In this document: positions 49,459 through 60,617 of the stretch, piece by piece | How the letters are laid out: every line of letters begins with the position of its first letter | How positions within the stretch are numbered: position 1 is the stretch's first letter | From: Comamonas granuli NBRC 101663 | Lineage (GTDB): Bacteria > Pseudomonadota > Gammaproteobacteria > Burkholderiales > Burkholderiaceae_C | Direction: 5' to 3' | NCBI RefSeq assembly: GCF_000739995.1 | Contig: NZ_BBJX01000006.1 | Coordinates: 124,001-188,000, forward strand | DNA: 64,000 nucleotides | Notes under the pieces: generated by a model | Told to the model about the DNA's origin: nothing | Seen by the model: the letters and a program-made list of their open reading frames with translations, nothing else | Database searches by the model: none | Translations under genes and position numbers: made by a program

Positions 49459-50589
49459 TCAGGCGTCCAGCAGGATGCGCAGCATGCGGCGCAGCGGTTC
49501 GGCGGCGCCCCACAGCAACTGGTCGCCGATGGTGAAGGCGCCCACGTACTCCGGGCCCATGGCGAGCTTGCGGATGCGGCCCACGGGGATGGTCAGCGTG
49601 CCCGTGACGGCCACGGGCGTGAGGTCCTGGATGGTGGCCTCGCGCGTGTTCGGCACGACCTTGGCCCAGGGGTTGTCGGCGGCGATCATGGCCTCGATGT
49701 CGGCCACGGGCACGTCTTTCTTCAGCTTGAAGGTCAGGGCCTGGCTGTGGCAGCGCATGGCGCCGATGCGCACGCAAAAGCCGTCCACGGGAATGGCGGC
49801 CGTGCCAAAGCCCTCGCCCTGGCCCAGGATCTTGTTGGTCTCGGCCATGCCCTTCCACTCTTCGCGGCTCATGCCGTTGCCCAGGTCCTTGTCGATCCAG
49901 GGAATGAGCGAGCCGCCCAGCGGCACGCCGAAGTTGGCGGTTTCGGCGCCGCTGAGGGCGCGCTGCTTGGCGATGACCTTGCGGTCGATTTCCAGGATGG
50001 CGCTCTTGGGGTCGTCGAGCAGGGCCTTCACTTCGGCGTTGAGGGTGCCGAACTGCGTCAGCAGCTCGCGCATGTGCTGCGCGCCGCCGCCGCTGGCGGC
50101 CTGGTAGGTTTGCGTGCTCATCCACTCGACCAGGCCCGCCTTGTACAGCGCGCCCACGCCCATGAGCATGCAGCTCACGGTGCAGTTGCCGCCGATCCAG
50201 TTCCTGCCGCCCTTGGCCAGGGCGTTCCGGATGACCGGCATGTTCACGGGATCGAGCACGATGACGGCGTCGTCCTTCATGCGCAGGGTGGAGGCGGCAT
50301 CGATCCAGTGGCCGTTCCAGCCCGCAGCGCGCAGCTTGGGGAACACTTCGGTGGTGTAGTCGCCGCCCTGGCAGGAGATGATGATCTCGCAGCGCTTCAG
50401 GGCATCGATATTGAAGGCGTCCTGCAGCGTGGTTTCGTTCCTGGCCTGCGCGGGAGCCTGGCCGCCGGCGTTGGAGGTGGAGAAGAACAGGGGCTCGATC
50501 AGGTCGAAATCGCCTTCGGCCTGCATGCGGTCCATCAATACCGAGCCGACCATGCCGCGCCAGCCCACCAGACCTACCAACTTGCTCAT
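49459..50589 (-). CDS. asd: Aspartate-semialdehyde dehydrogenase
   Basis: Reduces aspartyl phosphate to aspartate semialdehyde, the branch point to lysine/diaminopimelate, methionine, threonine and isoleucine. The 376-residue protein starts [20 protein letters not shown], has the catalytic Cys in [24 protein letters not shown] and the active-site His region [16 protein letters not shown]. It is the E. coli-like Gram-negative form. The ATG at 50589 has AAAGGG nine bases upstream; a TTG two codons earlier is less likely. leuB, which normally precedes asd in Burkholderiales, is absent; a leader peptide and hairpins lie upstream instead. Confidence 0.96.
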   Translation of the reverse strand: MSKLVGLVGWRGMVGSVLMDRMQAEGDFDLIEPLFFSTSNAGGQAPAQARNETTLQDAFNIDALKRCEIIISCQGGDYTTEVFPKLRAAGWNGHWIDAASTLRMKDDAVIVLDPVNMPVIRNALAKGGRNWIGGNCTVSCMLMGVGALYKAGLVEWMSTQTYQAASGGGAQHMRELLTQFGTLNAEVKALLDDPKSAILEIDRKVIAKQRALSGAETANFGVPLGGSLIPWIDKDLGNGMSREEWKGMAETNKILGQGEGFGTAAIPVDGFCVRIGAMRCHSQALTFKLKKDVPVADIEAMIAADNPWAKVVPNTREATIQDLTPVAVTGTLTIPVGRIRKLAMGPEYVGAFTIGDQLLWGAAEPLRRMLRILLDA

Positions 50590-50609
50590 TTTCAACGCCC
50601 TTTCAAGTT

Positions 50610-50643
50610 AAAAAACAGTACGCACGCGACCGGCGGCTGTTTT
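50610..50643 (-). terminator. Terminator-like hairpin in the asd leader
   Basis: On the minus strand AAAACAG pairs with CTGTTTT, with CGC/GCG inside, and the 3' arm runs into six T. It lies 21-54 bases before the asd ATG, after the leader peptide stop. Confidence 0.6.
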
Positions 50644-50647
50644 CCTC

Positions 50648-50693
50648 GCCCCGGCTCGTCTGGGCCAGGGAGGGCGCACGACGATGCCGGAGC
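50648..50693 (-). promoter_or_regulatory. Strong hairpin directly after the leader peptide
   Basis: GCTCCGGC(A)TCGTC pairs with GACGAGCCGGGGC: 13 bp with one bulge and one G-T pair, loop of about 19. It begins four bases after the leader peptide stop, where a terminating ribosome would cover its 5' arm. Confidence 0.55.
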
Positions 50694-50697
50694 TGGA

Positions 50698-50799
50698 TCA
50701 GCCCTTAATGGTCGTGGTTTTGGTGATGGTTGCGCGCGCAGCCAGACCTGCCAGGCAGGCAGGGGCCAGGTTCGGGGTGAACAGTGGGGCGGCAAACAT
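50698..50799 (-). CDS. Candidate Thr/Ile-rich leader peptide for asd
   Basis: A 33-codon reading frame whose last 12 residues are RATITKTTTIKG: five Thr and two Ile within nine codons, right before the stop. This is the pattern of the E. coli thr operon leader peptide (Thr/Ile codons control an aspartate-family operon), though unrelated in sequence. The -10 box TACAAT ends nine bases before the ATG at 50799, so the message could be leaderless; another ATG three codons earlier (50808) directly abuts the -10. Too short for routine gene finders. Not a described gene to my knowledge; translation is an inference. Confidence 0.5.
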   Translation of the reverse strand: MFAAPLFTPNLAPACLAGLAARATITKTTTIKG

Positions 50800-50808
50800 A
50801 TCGCGCAT

Positions 50809-50814
50809 ATTGTA
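50809..50814 (-). promoter_or_regulatory. -10 box of the asd leader transcript
   Basis: TACAAT on the minus strand, with a weak CTGCCC -35 candidate 17 bp upstream. Placed in the gap between ilvD (ends 50880) and asd. Confidence 0.5.
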
Positions 50815-50879
50815 ATGCAAAGCGGGTATTGGGCAGGCTGCGCGCCGCAGGCCTTGCGGCTGGGGCGGCAGGGCAGTGC

Positions 50880-52592
50880 CTACCGGGCGGCGGCATGGGG
50901 CGCAAAGTCGTCGAGTACGGCGCCCTTGCTGGCGCTGGAGGCGTTGAAGGCGAACTTGGCCTGCACGCCGCGCGTGTAGCGCGGGGCAGGGGGCTGCCAG
51001 AGTGCGCGCCGGTGGGCGAGCTCGGCCTCGTCCACGTTCAGTTGCAGCAGCAGCCGGTGCGCGTCGATGGTGATGCTGTCGCCCTCGTGCACCAGGGCGA
51101 TGGTGCCGCCCACATAGGCCTCGGGCGCCACGTGGCCCACGACCATGCCCCAGGTGCCGCCCGAGAAGCGCCCGTCGGTGACCAGGCCCACGCTCTCGCC
51201 CAGACCCTGGCCCACCAGTGCGCTGGTGGGCGCCAGCATCTCGGGCATGCCCGGCCCGCCCTTGGGGCCCAGGTAGCGCAGCACCACCACATCGCCCGCG
51301 CGGATGCGGCCCGCCAGGATGGCCTGCAGGGCCGAGGGTTCGTCGTCGAACACGCGCGCCGGGCCGGTGATGGCGGGGTTCTTGAGCCCTGTGATCTTGG
51401 CCACCGCCCCCTCGGGGCTGAGATTGCCCTTGAGGATGGCCAAATGGCCCTGGGCATACAGGGGCTGGGTGATGGGGCGGATCACGTCCTGGTCGGCGCG
51501 CGGCTGGTCGGGAACGTCCTTGAGGGCCTCGGCGATGGTCTGGCCGGTGATGGTCATGCAGTCGCCGTGCAGCAGGCCGGCGTTGAGCAGGATCTTCATC
51601 ACCTGCGGGATGCCGCCGGCGCGGTGCAGGTCGATGGCGAGGTGCTTGCCGCTGGGCTTGAGGTCGCAAATCACCGGCACCTTGCGGCGCATGCGCTCGA
51701 AGTCGTCGATGCTCCACGGCACGTCCGCCGCATGGGCAATGGCCAGGAAGTGCAGCACGGCATTGGTCGAGCCGCCCACGGCCATGATCACGGCGACGGC
51801 GTTCTCGATGGACTGGCGCGTGACGATGTCGCGCGGCTTGCGGTCGTGCCGGATGGCGTCGATCAGCACCCGGGCCGATTCCCGGGCGGAATCGACCTTC
51901 TCCTGGTGCTCGTTGGCCATGGTGGAGGAGTAGGGCAGGCTCATGCCCAGCGCCTCGAAGGCGCTGCTCATGGTGTTGGCCGTGTACATGCCGCCGCAGG
52001 AGCCGGTGCCGGGGATGGCGTGCCGTTCGATGTCCTGGAGCTGCTGGTCGCTGATCTTGCCTGCCGCGTTCTCGCCCACGGCCTCGAAGACGCTCACGAT
52101 GTTGAGGTCGCAGCCGTGCAGGCACCCGGGCAGGATGGTGCCGCCGTACACATAGATGCTCGGCACGTTGGCGCGCAGCATGCCCATCATGCCGCCGGGC
52201 ATGTTCTTGTCGCAGCCGCCGATGACCACGCAGCCATCCATCCACTGGCCCTGCACGCAGGTCTCCACGCAGTCGGCAATCACCTCGCGGCTCACCAGGC
52301 TGTACTTCATGCCCTCGGTGCCCATGGCCATGCCGTCGGAGATCGTGGGCGTGCCAAAGGTCTGCGGATTGCCGCCGGCGGCGCGTATGCCTTCCACGGC
52401 GGCATCGCACAGCTTTTGCAGACCGCTGTTGCACGGCGTGATGGTGCTGTGGCCGTTGGCCACGCCGACCATGGGCTTGTCGAAGTCGGCGGCGGTATAG
52501 CCCATGCCGTAGTACATGGAGCGGTTGGGCGCGCGCTCCTTGCCTTGCGTGATGTGGGCGGAGCGGCGGTTCAGGGGCAGGGAATCCGTCAT
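50880..52592 (-). CDS. ilvD: Dihydroxy-acid dehydratase, short class
   Basis: Dehydrates dihydroxyisovalerate and dihydroxymethylvalerate in valine, isoleucine and leucine synthesis. The 570-residue protein has [20 protein letters not shown] at the start, the cluster Cys motifs [10 protein letters not shown] and [31 protein letters not shown] and [20 protein letters not shown]. It is of the plant/mycobacterial class, usually a [2Fe-2S] enzyme more stable to oxygen than the E. coli type. Head to head with the second ilvD, 207 bp apart. Confidence 0.94.
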   Translation of the reverse strand: MTDSLPLNRRSAHITQGKERAPNRSMYYGMGYTAADFDKPMVGVANGHSTITPCNSGLQKLCDAAVEGIRAAGGNPQTFGTPTISDGMAMGTEGMKYSLVSREVIADCVETCVQGQWMDGCVVIGGCDKNMPGGMMGMLRANVPSIYVYGGTILPGCLHGCDLNIVSVFEAVGENAAGKISDQQLQDIERHAIPGTGSCGGMYTANTMSSAFEALGMSLPYSSTMANEHQEKVDSARESARVLIDAIRHDRKPRDIVTRQSIENAVAVIMAVGGSTNAVLHFLAIAHAADVPWSIDDFERMRRKVPVICDLKPSGKHLAIDLHRAGGIPQVMKILLNAGLLHGDCMTITGQTIAEALKDVPDQPRADQDVIRPITQPLYAQGHLAILKGNLSPEGAVAKITGLKNPAITGPARVFDDEPSALQAILAGRIRAGDVVVLRYLGPKGGPGMPEMLAPTSALVGQGLGESVGLVTDGRFSGGTWGMVVGHVAPEAYVGGTIALVHEGDSITIDAHRLLLQLNVDEAELAHRRALWQPPAPRYTRGVQAKFAFNASSASKGAVLDDFAPHAAAR

Positions 52593-52799
52593 GGCGGTCT
52601 CGGGCAGTGCAGGCGCAGCCAGTGTAGGGCGCGGCGCAGGGCGGCGGCGCCATGCCCCTGGCGCCGTCGGGGTGGGGCTGCGACATAATCGGCCGGTTTG
52701 CCCCGGGCGCCGCTCAAGAGGCGGCGCGCGGCCATGCGCCGTGGCCCTGGAAATGGAAGGGCCGGTTTTCTTTTCCAGACACCTTTTTTCCGTCCCACG
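52593..52799. promoter_or_regulatory. Divergent promoter region between two ilvD genes
   Basis: A CATAAT -10-like box for the plus-strand ilvD lies at 52684-52689. In its leader, GGCCC/GGGCC (52743-52763) followed by GGTTTTCTTTT forms a terminator-like hairpin, possibly an attenuator. I see no branched-chain-rich leader peptide. No clear operator was found. Confidence 0.4.
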
Positions 52800-54656
52800 A
52801 TGCCCGCCTACCGTTCCAAGACCTCCACTGCCGGCCGCAATATGGCCGGCGCCCGCGCCCTGTGGCGCGCCACCGGCATGCAGGATGCCGACTTCCAGAA
52901 GCCCATCATCGCGGTGGTCAACTCCTTCACCCAGTTTGTGCCCGGCCACGTGCACTTGAAGGACCTGGGGCAACTCGTCGCGCGCGAGATCGAGGCCGCC
53001 GGCGGCGTGGCCAAGGAATTCAACACCATTGCCGTGGACGACGGCATCGCCATGGGCCACGACGGCATGCTCTACTCGCTGCCCAGCCGCGACGTGATTG
53101 CCGACAGCGTGGAATACATGGTCAACGCGCACTGCGCCGACGCCATGGTGTGCATCTCCAACTGCGACAAGATCACCCCCGGCATGCTCATGGCCGCGAT
53201 GCGCCTGAACATCCCCGTGATCTTCGTCTCGGGCGGCCCCATGGAGGCGGGCAAGGTGCAACTGGCCACCCCGGGCACCAAGACCATCCACATGAAAAAG
53301 CTCGACCTGGTGGACGCCATGGTCATGGCCGTGGACAGTGCGGTGAGCGAGGCCGACATCGCCGAGGTCGAGCGCAACGCCTGTCCCACCTGCGGCTCGT
53401 GCTCGGGCATGTTCACCGCCAATTCCATGAACTGCCTGACCGAGGCCATGGGCCTGTCGCTGCCCGGCAATGGCACCACGCTGGCCACGCACGCCGACCG
53501 CGAGCAATTGTTCCAGCGCGCCGGCCGGCGCATCGTGGAGCTGGCGCGCCAGTACTACGAGGGCGAGGACGAGAGCATCCTGCCGCGCTCGGTGGGTTTC
53601 AAGGCCTTCGAGAACGCCATGACGCTGGACATCGCCATGGGCGGCTCGACCAACACCATCCTGCACCTGCTGGCCATCGCGCAGGAAGCGGAGATCGACT
53701 TCACCATGGCGGACATCGACCGCCTCTCGCGCAGCGTACCCCAGTTGTGCAAGGTGGCGCCCAATACCGACAAGTACCACATCGAGGACGTGCACCGCGC
53801 GGGCGGCATCGTGGCCATCCTGGGAGAGCTCGAGCGCGCGGGCAAGCTGCACACCGACGTGCCCACGGTGCACGCCAGGACCCTGGGCGAGGCCATCGCG
53901 CAATGGGACATCACGCGCACGCAGGATGAGGCCGTGCACACCTTCTTCAAGGCCGGCCCCGGCGGCGTACCCACGCAAAAGGCCTTCAGCCAGGCCAGCC
54001 GCTGGCCCAGCCTGGACCTGGACCGCGCGCAGGGCTGCATCCGCTCCATCGAGCACGCCTTCAGCCTGGAAGGCGGCCTGGCCGTGCTCAAGGGCAACAT
54101 CGCCGTCGACGGCTGCGTGGTCAAGACCGCGGGCGTGGACGAATCCATCCTGGTGTTCGAGGGCACGGCCCATGTCACCGAGTCGCAGGACGAGGCCGTG
54201 GAGCACATCCTCAACGACCAGGTGAAGGCCGGCGACGTGGTCATCGTGCGCTACGAGGGCCCCAAGGGCGGCCCCGGCATGCAGGAAATGCTCTACCCCA
54301 CCAGCTACATCAAGAGCAAGGGCCTGGGCAAGGCCTGCGCACTGCTGACCGACGGGCGCTTCTCCGGCGGCACCTCGGGCCTGTCCATCGGCCACTGCTC
54401 GCCCGAGGCGGCGGCCGGCGGCGCCATCGGCCTGGTGCAGAACGGCGACAAGATCCGCATCGACATCCCCAACCGCAGCATCAACGTGCTGGTGAGCGAC
54501 GAGGAACTGGCGCGCCGCCGCGCCGCGCAGGACGCCAAGGGCTGGAAGCCGGCCCAGCCGCGCCCGCGCAAGGTGTCGGCCGCGCTCAAGGCCTACGCCA
54601 TGCTGGTGACCAGCGCCGACAAGGGCGCGGTGCGCGACCTCTCGCTGCTCGACTGA
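52800..54656 (+). CDS. ilvD: Dihydroxy-acid dehydratase, E. coli type
   Basis: Same reaction as the neighbour but a different subclass. The 618-residue protein starts [20 protein letters not shown], with cluster motifs [10 protein letters not shown] and [37 protein letters not shown] and [20 protein letters not shown]. Length and motifs match E. coli IlvD, an oxygen-sensitive [4Fe-4S] enzyme. The start ATG at 52800 follows a T-rich leader without a good Shine-Dalgarno. Followed by a strong terminator. Confidence 0.95.
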   Translation: MPAYRSKTSTAGRNMAGARALWRATGMQDADFQKPIIAVVNSFTQFVPGHVHLKDLGQLVAREIEAAGGVAKEFNTIAVDDGIAMGHDGMLYSLPSRDVIADSVEYMVNAHCADAMVCISNCDKITPGMLMAAMRLNIPVIFVSGGPMEAGKVQLATPGTKTIHMKKLDLVDAMVMAVDSAVSEADIAEVERNACPTCGSCSGMFTANSMNCLTEAMGLSLPGNGTTLATHADREQLFQRAGRRIVELARQYYEGEDESILPRSVGFKAFENAMTLDIAMGGSTNTILHLLAIAQEAEIDFTMADIDRLSRSVPQLCKVAPNTDKYHIEDVHRAGGIVAILGELERAGKLHTDVPTVHARTLGEAIAQWDITRTQDEAVHTFFKAGPGGVPTQKAFSQASRWPSLDLDRAQGCIRSIEHAFSLEGGLAVLKGNIAVDGCVVKTAGVDESILVFEGTAHVTESQDEAVEHILNDQVKAGDVVIVRYEGPKGGPGMQEMLYPTSYIKSKGLGKACALLTDGRFSGGTSGLSIGHCSPEAAAGGAIGLVQNGDKIRIDIPNRSINVLVSDEELARRRAAQDAKGWKPAQPRPRKVSAALKAYAMLVTSADKGAVRDLSLLD

Positions 54657-54680
54657 CGCCACGCGCAGCCCTGCGCCTAC

Positions 54681-54706
54681 CCGCCGGATGGATTCCGGCG
54701 GTTTTT
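54681..54706 (+). terminator. Rho-independent terminator of ilvD
   Basis: CCGCCGGA/TCCGGCGG, 8 bp, 5-nt loop, then TTTTT. Confidence 0.9.
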
Positions 54707-54772
54707 GCTATTGTTTCAATAGCGTTTGGCGCTTTCTCCATAAGCGCTAGAGGCCGATTTATTCAAAAATCC
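54706..54772 (+). repeat. Short palindromic repeat (copy g)
   Basis: GTTTCAATAGCGTTTGGCGC, TTTCTCCATAAGC, GCTAGAGGCCGATTTATTC. Nearly the same 3' half as copy b at 13.1 kb. Lies just behind the ilvD terminator. Confidence 0.8.
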
Positions 54773-54831
54773 GTCAATCACCGCCGGGAGGGTGACGCCT
54801 GGATGCAGCGCCGGGCACAATACCGCCCACC

Positions 54832-55638
54832 ATGCTGACTTACCCCCACATCGACCCCGTTGCCCTGCAGCTCGGCCCCGTGGCCATCCATTGGTATGGG
54901 CTGACCTACCTGGCGGCCTTTGGCCTGTTCATGTGGCTGGGGACGCTGCGGCTGCGGCATCCGCCTTTTGCTTCCATGACCGGTCCCGGGGCCTGGACGC
55001 GCAAGGATGTGGAAGACATCCTCTTCCTGGGCGTGGTCGGCGTGATCGTGGGTGGGCGCCTGGGCTACTGCCTGTTCTACAAGCCGGGCTACTACGCCGC
55101 GCACCCGCTGGAGATCTTCGCCGTGTGGCAGGGCGGCATGAGCTTCCATGGCGGGCTGCTGGGCGTCATTGGCTCCTTCTTCTGGTTTGCTCGCACCCGC
55201 CAGCGGCCGTGGCTGCAGGTGGCGGACTTCGTGGCGCCCTGTGTGCCCACGGGCCTGGCGGCGGGCCGTGTGGGCAACTTCATCAACGGCGAGCTGTGGG
55301 GGCGTTTCGCCAGCCCCGACCTGCCCTGGGGCATGGTGTTCCCGCACAGCGGCTCCATGCTGCCGCGCCACCCCTCGCAGGTGTACCAGTTCCTGCTCGA
55401 AGGGCTGCTGCTGTTCGTGCTGCTGTGGCTGTATGCGCGCAAGGAGCGGCGCCAGGGCCAGGTGGCGGCGGCCTTCCTGGTGGGCTACGGCGTTTTCCGC
55501 TTCATCGCCGAATACTTCCGTGAGCCCGATGCCTTTCTGGGCCTGCTGTCGCTGGGCATGAGCATGGGGCAGTGGCTGTGCCTGCCCATGATCGCCGGGG
55601 GCATCGCGCTGTGGCTCTGGAGCGCCAAGCGCGGCTGA
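54832..55638 (+). CDS. lgt: Prolipoprotein diacylglyceryl transferase
   Basis: First step of lipoprotein maturation at the inner membrane. The 268-residue protein has about seven TM helices, the [13 protein letters not shown] start, [22 protein letters not shown] with the essential His, and the Lgt signature [14 protein letters not shown] with the essential Arg. Convergent with the acyl-CoA ligase gene, 19 bp between stops. Confidence 0.96.
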   Translation: MLTYPHIDPVALQLGPVAIHWYGLTYLAAFGLFMWLGTLRLRHPPFASMTGPGAWTRKDVEDILFLGVVGVIVGGRLGYCLFYKPGYYAAHPLEIFAVWQGGMSFHGGLLGVIGSFFWFARTRQRPWLQVADFVAPCVPTGLAAGRVGNFINGELWGRFASPDLPWGMVFPHSGSMLPRHPSQVYQFLLEGLLLFVLLWLYARKERRQGQVAAAFLVGYGVFRFIAEYFREPDAFLGLLSLGMSMGQWLCLPMIAGGIALWLWSAKRG

Positions 55639-55657
55639 CGCCCAGCGAAGCTGTGGC

Positions 55658-57526
55658 TCAGTGCGGTGCGCTGGCGCCGTCGCGGTACAGAGCCTCGATC
55701 TCCTCGGCGTACTGGCGCTGCACCACGTTGCGGCGGATCTTCTGCGTGGGCGTGAGGCAGCCGTTGTCTATGGTGAAGGCGCTTTCCAGCACCGCAAACT
55801 TGCGCACATGCGCCACGCGCGCCTGCTTGGCGTTGACGGCGTCGATGCCGCGCTGCAGCTCCGCGTGCACCGGGCTGCTGCGCGCCCACTCGGCGGGCCC
55901 GCCGGGGATCTGGTGCTGCTGGGCAAAGGCCTGCAACACATCGGGCTTGAGCGTGAGCAGTGCGCCGAGGTAGTGGCGCGAATCGCCGATGACCACCGCG
56001 TGCTCCACCAGGGGCAGGTTCATCAGGTCGGCCTCGATGTTGCCGGGCGAGATGTTCTTGCCGCCCGAGGTGATGAGCAGGTCCTTCTTGCGGCCGGTCA
56101 CGTAGATGAAGCCGTCCTCGTCGATGCGGCCCAGGTCGCCGCTGTGCAGCCAGCCGTCCTGCAGCGCCTCGGCCGTGTCTTCGGGGCGGCCACGGTAGCC
56201 GCGGAACACGTTGGGTCCCTGCACGAGGATCTCGCCGTCCTCGGCAATGCGCACCTGCATGCCGGGCAGGGTCTTTCCCGCCGCGCCCAGGCGGATGAAG
56301 CCGGGCAGGCTGATGGCGGTGGGGCCGCAGTCCTCGGACTGGCCGTACACCTCGCCGATCAGCAGGCCCAGGCCGGTGAAGAATTCCAGGTTTTCCACGG
56401 CGATGGGCGCCGCGCCGGAAATCAGGATACGCGCCTGGTCAAACCCCAGCGCGGCCTGCACCTTGCGGTGCACCAGTTGGTGTGCCCAGCGGTACTGCCG
56501 GTCCAGCCAGGCGCCGGGCGTGCGCCCTTGCAGGCGCTCGGCGTGCCAGGCGCGCCCGGTGCGCAGGGCCCAGCGCGCCAGCCGGGCCTTGACGCCCGTG
56601 GCGCCCGCCAGCTTGGTGGCGATGGCGGCCTGCATCTTCTCCCACACGCGTGGCACGCCGAAGAACACCGTGGGATGCACCTCCTGCAGGTGCTCGCCCA
56701 GGCTCTCCAGCGAGCGCGCGAAGTAGAGCTGGTAACCGGCCAGCGCGTGGTTGCAAATCGACCCGTGCTGCTCGGCGATGTGCGCCAGCGGCAGGTAGGA
56801 GATCAGCCGGTCCTGCGGGCCCACCTGGAATGCGGCCGACAGTGCCGCCGAGGTCCAGCTCAGGTTGGCGTGCGTCAGCTCCACGGCCTTGGGGTGGCCC
56901 GTGGTGCCCGAGGTGTAGATCAGCGTGCCGATGTCCTCCTCGCGGATGGCGTCCATGCGGCGCTGCACCTCGGCATCGTGCTCCATGCCACCCAGCGCCA
57001 GGAACTGCTCCCAGGCCATGGGTGCGGCCACGCCTTCGGGCACCTGCGGCTGGGCATCGTCCGGCGCCTGGCGCATGAGCACGGTGGCGCGCAGGCGGGC
57101 CAGCGCCTGGGGCTCTGCCGCTGCCTTGGCCCATTGCGTCTCGTTTTCCACCAGCAGCACGGCGCAGCCGCTGTGCTCGACGATGTAGGCGATCTCGTTG
57201 GCCGCGCTGCTCCAGTAGATGCCGGCCGCCATGGCGCCCACCATCATGGCGGCCAGGTCCATGGTGGTCCACTCGGGGCGGTTGAAGCCCAGGATGCATA
57301 CCGCGTCGCCGGGTTGCACGCCCAGAGCCACCAGCGCGCGGGCGGCCTGGCGCACTTGCTGGACGTATTCCTGCCAGGTGGTGGGTTGCCAGCCCTGCGC
57401 GTCGCGCACGAAATAGGCGGGCGCCTGCGGCTGGCGCTGGCTGGTGGCCATGAAGCGGGCCGGGATGCTCTGGAAGCGCTGGTCGCTTGCGGCCAGCGGC
57501 CCGCTCTGCGCTAGGGAGGTTGGCAT
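55658..57526 (-). CDS. AMP-dependent acyl-CoA ligase (long-chain FadD15/FACL type)
   Basis: Activates a carboxylic acid to its CoA thioester. The 622-residue protein has the AMP motif LIYTSGTTGHPKAVELTHAN, YGQSEDCGPTAIS, GWLHSGDLGRIDEDGF and the C-terminal Lys region. It belongs to the long, roughly 600-residue eukaryote-like FACL subgroup. GGAGACA precedes the ATG at 57526. Last gene of the right-hand catabolic operon, 100 bp after the BKACE gene; by place it would make the operon's starting CoA ester, comparable with AtuH. Confidence 0.9.
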   Translation of the reverse strand: MPTSLAQSGPLAASDQRFQSIPARFMATSQRQPQAPAYFVRDAQGWQPTTWQEYVQQVRQAARALVALGVQPGDAVCILGFNRPEWTTMDLAAMMVGAMAAGIYWSSAANEIAYIVEHSGCAVLLVENETQWAKAAAEPQALARLRATVLMRQAPDDAQPQVPEGVAAPMAWEQFLALGGMEHDAEVQRRMDAIREEDIGTLIYTSGTTGHPKAVELTHANLSWTSAALSAAFQVGPQDRLISYLPLAHIAEQHGSICNHALAGYQLYFARSLESLGEHLQEVHPTVFFGVPRVWEKMQAAIATKLAGATGVKARLARWALRTGRAWHAERLQGRTPGAWLDRQYRWAHQLVHRKVQAALGFDQARILISGAAPIAVENLEFFTGLGLLIGEVYGQSEDCGPTAISLPGFIRLGAAGKTLPGMQVRIAEDGEILVQGPNVFRGYRGRPEDTAEALQDGWLHSGDLGRIDEDGFIYVTGRKKDLLITSGGKNISPGNIEADLMNLPLVEHAVVIGDSRHYLGALLTLKPDVLQAFAQQHQIPGGPAEWARSSPVHAELQRGIDAVNAKQARVAHVRKFAVLESAFTIDNGCLTPTQKIRRNVVQRQYAEEIEALYRDGASAPH

Positions 57527-57626
57527 GCTCTTGTCTCCGTTTTTTTGGGGGATGGCCTGCACGTGGAGTGCAGGCGGCGCGCCGGCCCCTCTGGCGGGGG
57601 CCTGTCGCGCACAGGCCGGGTGATGC

Positions 57627-58498
57627 TCAGGCCAAGCCCAGCATCTGGCGGGCCTCGGCGGGGGAAGCGATCGCGCGGCCCGCATTGCGCGCGCATTGGG
57701 CCAGCGCCTCGATCAGCACACCGTTGCCGCTGGCGCGGCTGCCGTCGGGCAGGTAGAAGGTGTCTTCCAGGCCGGTGCGCAGCATGCCGCCAAGGTCCGC
57801 CGTCTTCTGGTGCACGGGCCAGATTTCCTGGCGGCCGATCAGCGTGGCCTGCCACACGGCGCCGGGGGCCATCCACTGCGGCAGCAGTTCCAGCAGTTGT
57901 GCGTCGCAGGGCATGCCCGAGGCCACGCCCATCACCAGGTTGTATTCGGGGCGGCCCATGGAGGGCTTGAGCATGCCGTTCTTGATGTACATGGTGACCG
58001 AGCGCACGATGCCCACGTCGAAGCACTCGAACTCGGGGTGCGTGCCGCATTCCTCCATCACGTCGAGGAACTGCTGCACCTTGGCCACCGGGTTGTCGAA
58101 CACCATGGGCGGCCAGGCCCAGGTGCCGTCTTCCTTGAGCTTGAGGTAGTTCAGGCTGCCGGCATTGCAGGCGGCGATCTCGGGTTGGACGCGGCGGATG
58201 CAGGCGAGCGGCCCGCTGATGTCCTTGCCGATGACGCCGGTGGTCAGGTTGATGATGACGCCCGGGCAGGCCGCCCGGATGGCGTCCACCACCTCCTGGG
58301 CCACGTCCGGGTCCCAGCTGGGCATGTGGCCCATGCCGGGCTCCTGCGCGCGGATGTGCACATGCATGATGCTCGCGCCCGCGTTGTAGGCGTCGCGCGC
58401 CTGCGCGGCCATCTGCGCGGGCGTGACGGGCACCGGGTGTTGCTGGGGGTTGGTCAGCACGCCGGTGAGGGCGCAGGTGAGGATGGCTTTTTCTTGCG

Positions 58499-58502
<4 letters not shown>
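57627..58502 (-). CDS. BKACE-family beta-keto acid cleavage enzyme (DUF849)
   Basis: BKACE enzymes use acetyl-CoA to split a beta-keto acid into acetoacetate and a shortened acyl-CoA; 3-keto-5-aminohexanoate cleavage is the founding case. The 291-residue TIM barrel has the start ILTCALTGVLTNPQQHPVPV, the metal-binding pair in ASIMHVHIRAQ, INLTTGVIG and MGRPEYNLVMGVASGMP. The substrate pocket cannot be assigned by eye. The start overlaps the biotin carboxylase stop by four bases (ATGA), so it is a true member of the operon. Confidence 0.9.
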
Positions 58503-60485
<1,983 letters not shown>

Positions 60486-60493
<8 letters not shown>

Positions 60494-60617
60494 GCTGTGC
60501 CCCTTTCGCGGAGAAACCGCCTGCGTGCGCTGCGCGCACCATGCGATGTGGCTTCGCCGCTGCGCCGCTGCGCGGCTGGTCGCCCCGGTTCGCAATCAGG
60601 ATTTTGGAAAAGCTCAT
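60486..60617 (-). pseudogene. Fossil 5' end of a second biotin carboxylase
   Basis: Reading from the ATG at 60617 (overlapping the hydratase stop as ATGA) gives MSFSKILIANRGDQPR, after which similarity ends and the frame closes at TAA 60488-60486, inside the first codons of the intact gene. MSFSKILIANRG is the standard start of biotin carboxylases and parallels MFNKILIANRGE 124 bases on in another frame. So a carboxylase gene once began here and was cut off after about 12 codons, by duplication or gene replacement. Confidence 0.7.

Noticed and set aside
50880-54662. A single 1260-codon minus-strand frame covering both ilvD genes
   Set aside because: Only its last 570 codons are a real ilvD; the rest is antisense to the plus-strand ilvD.
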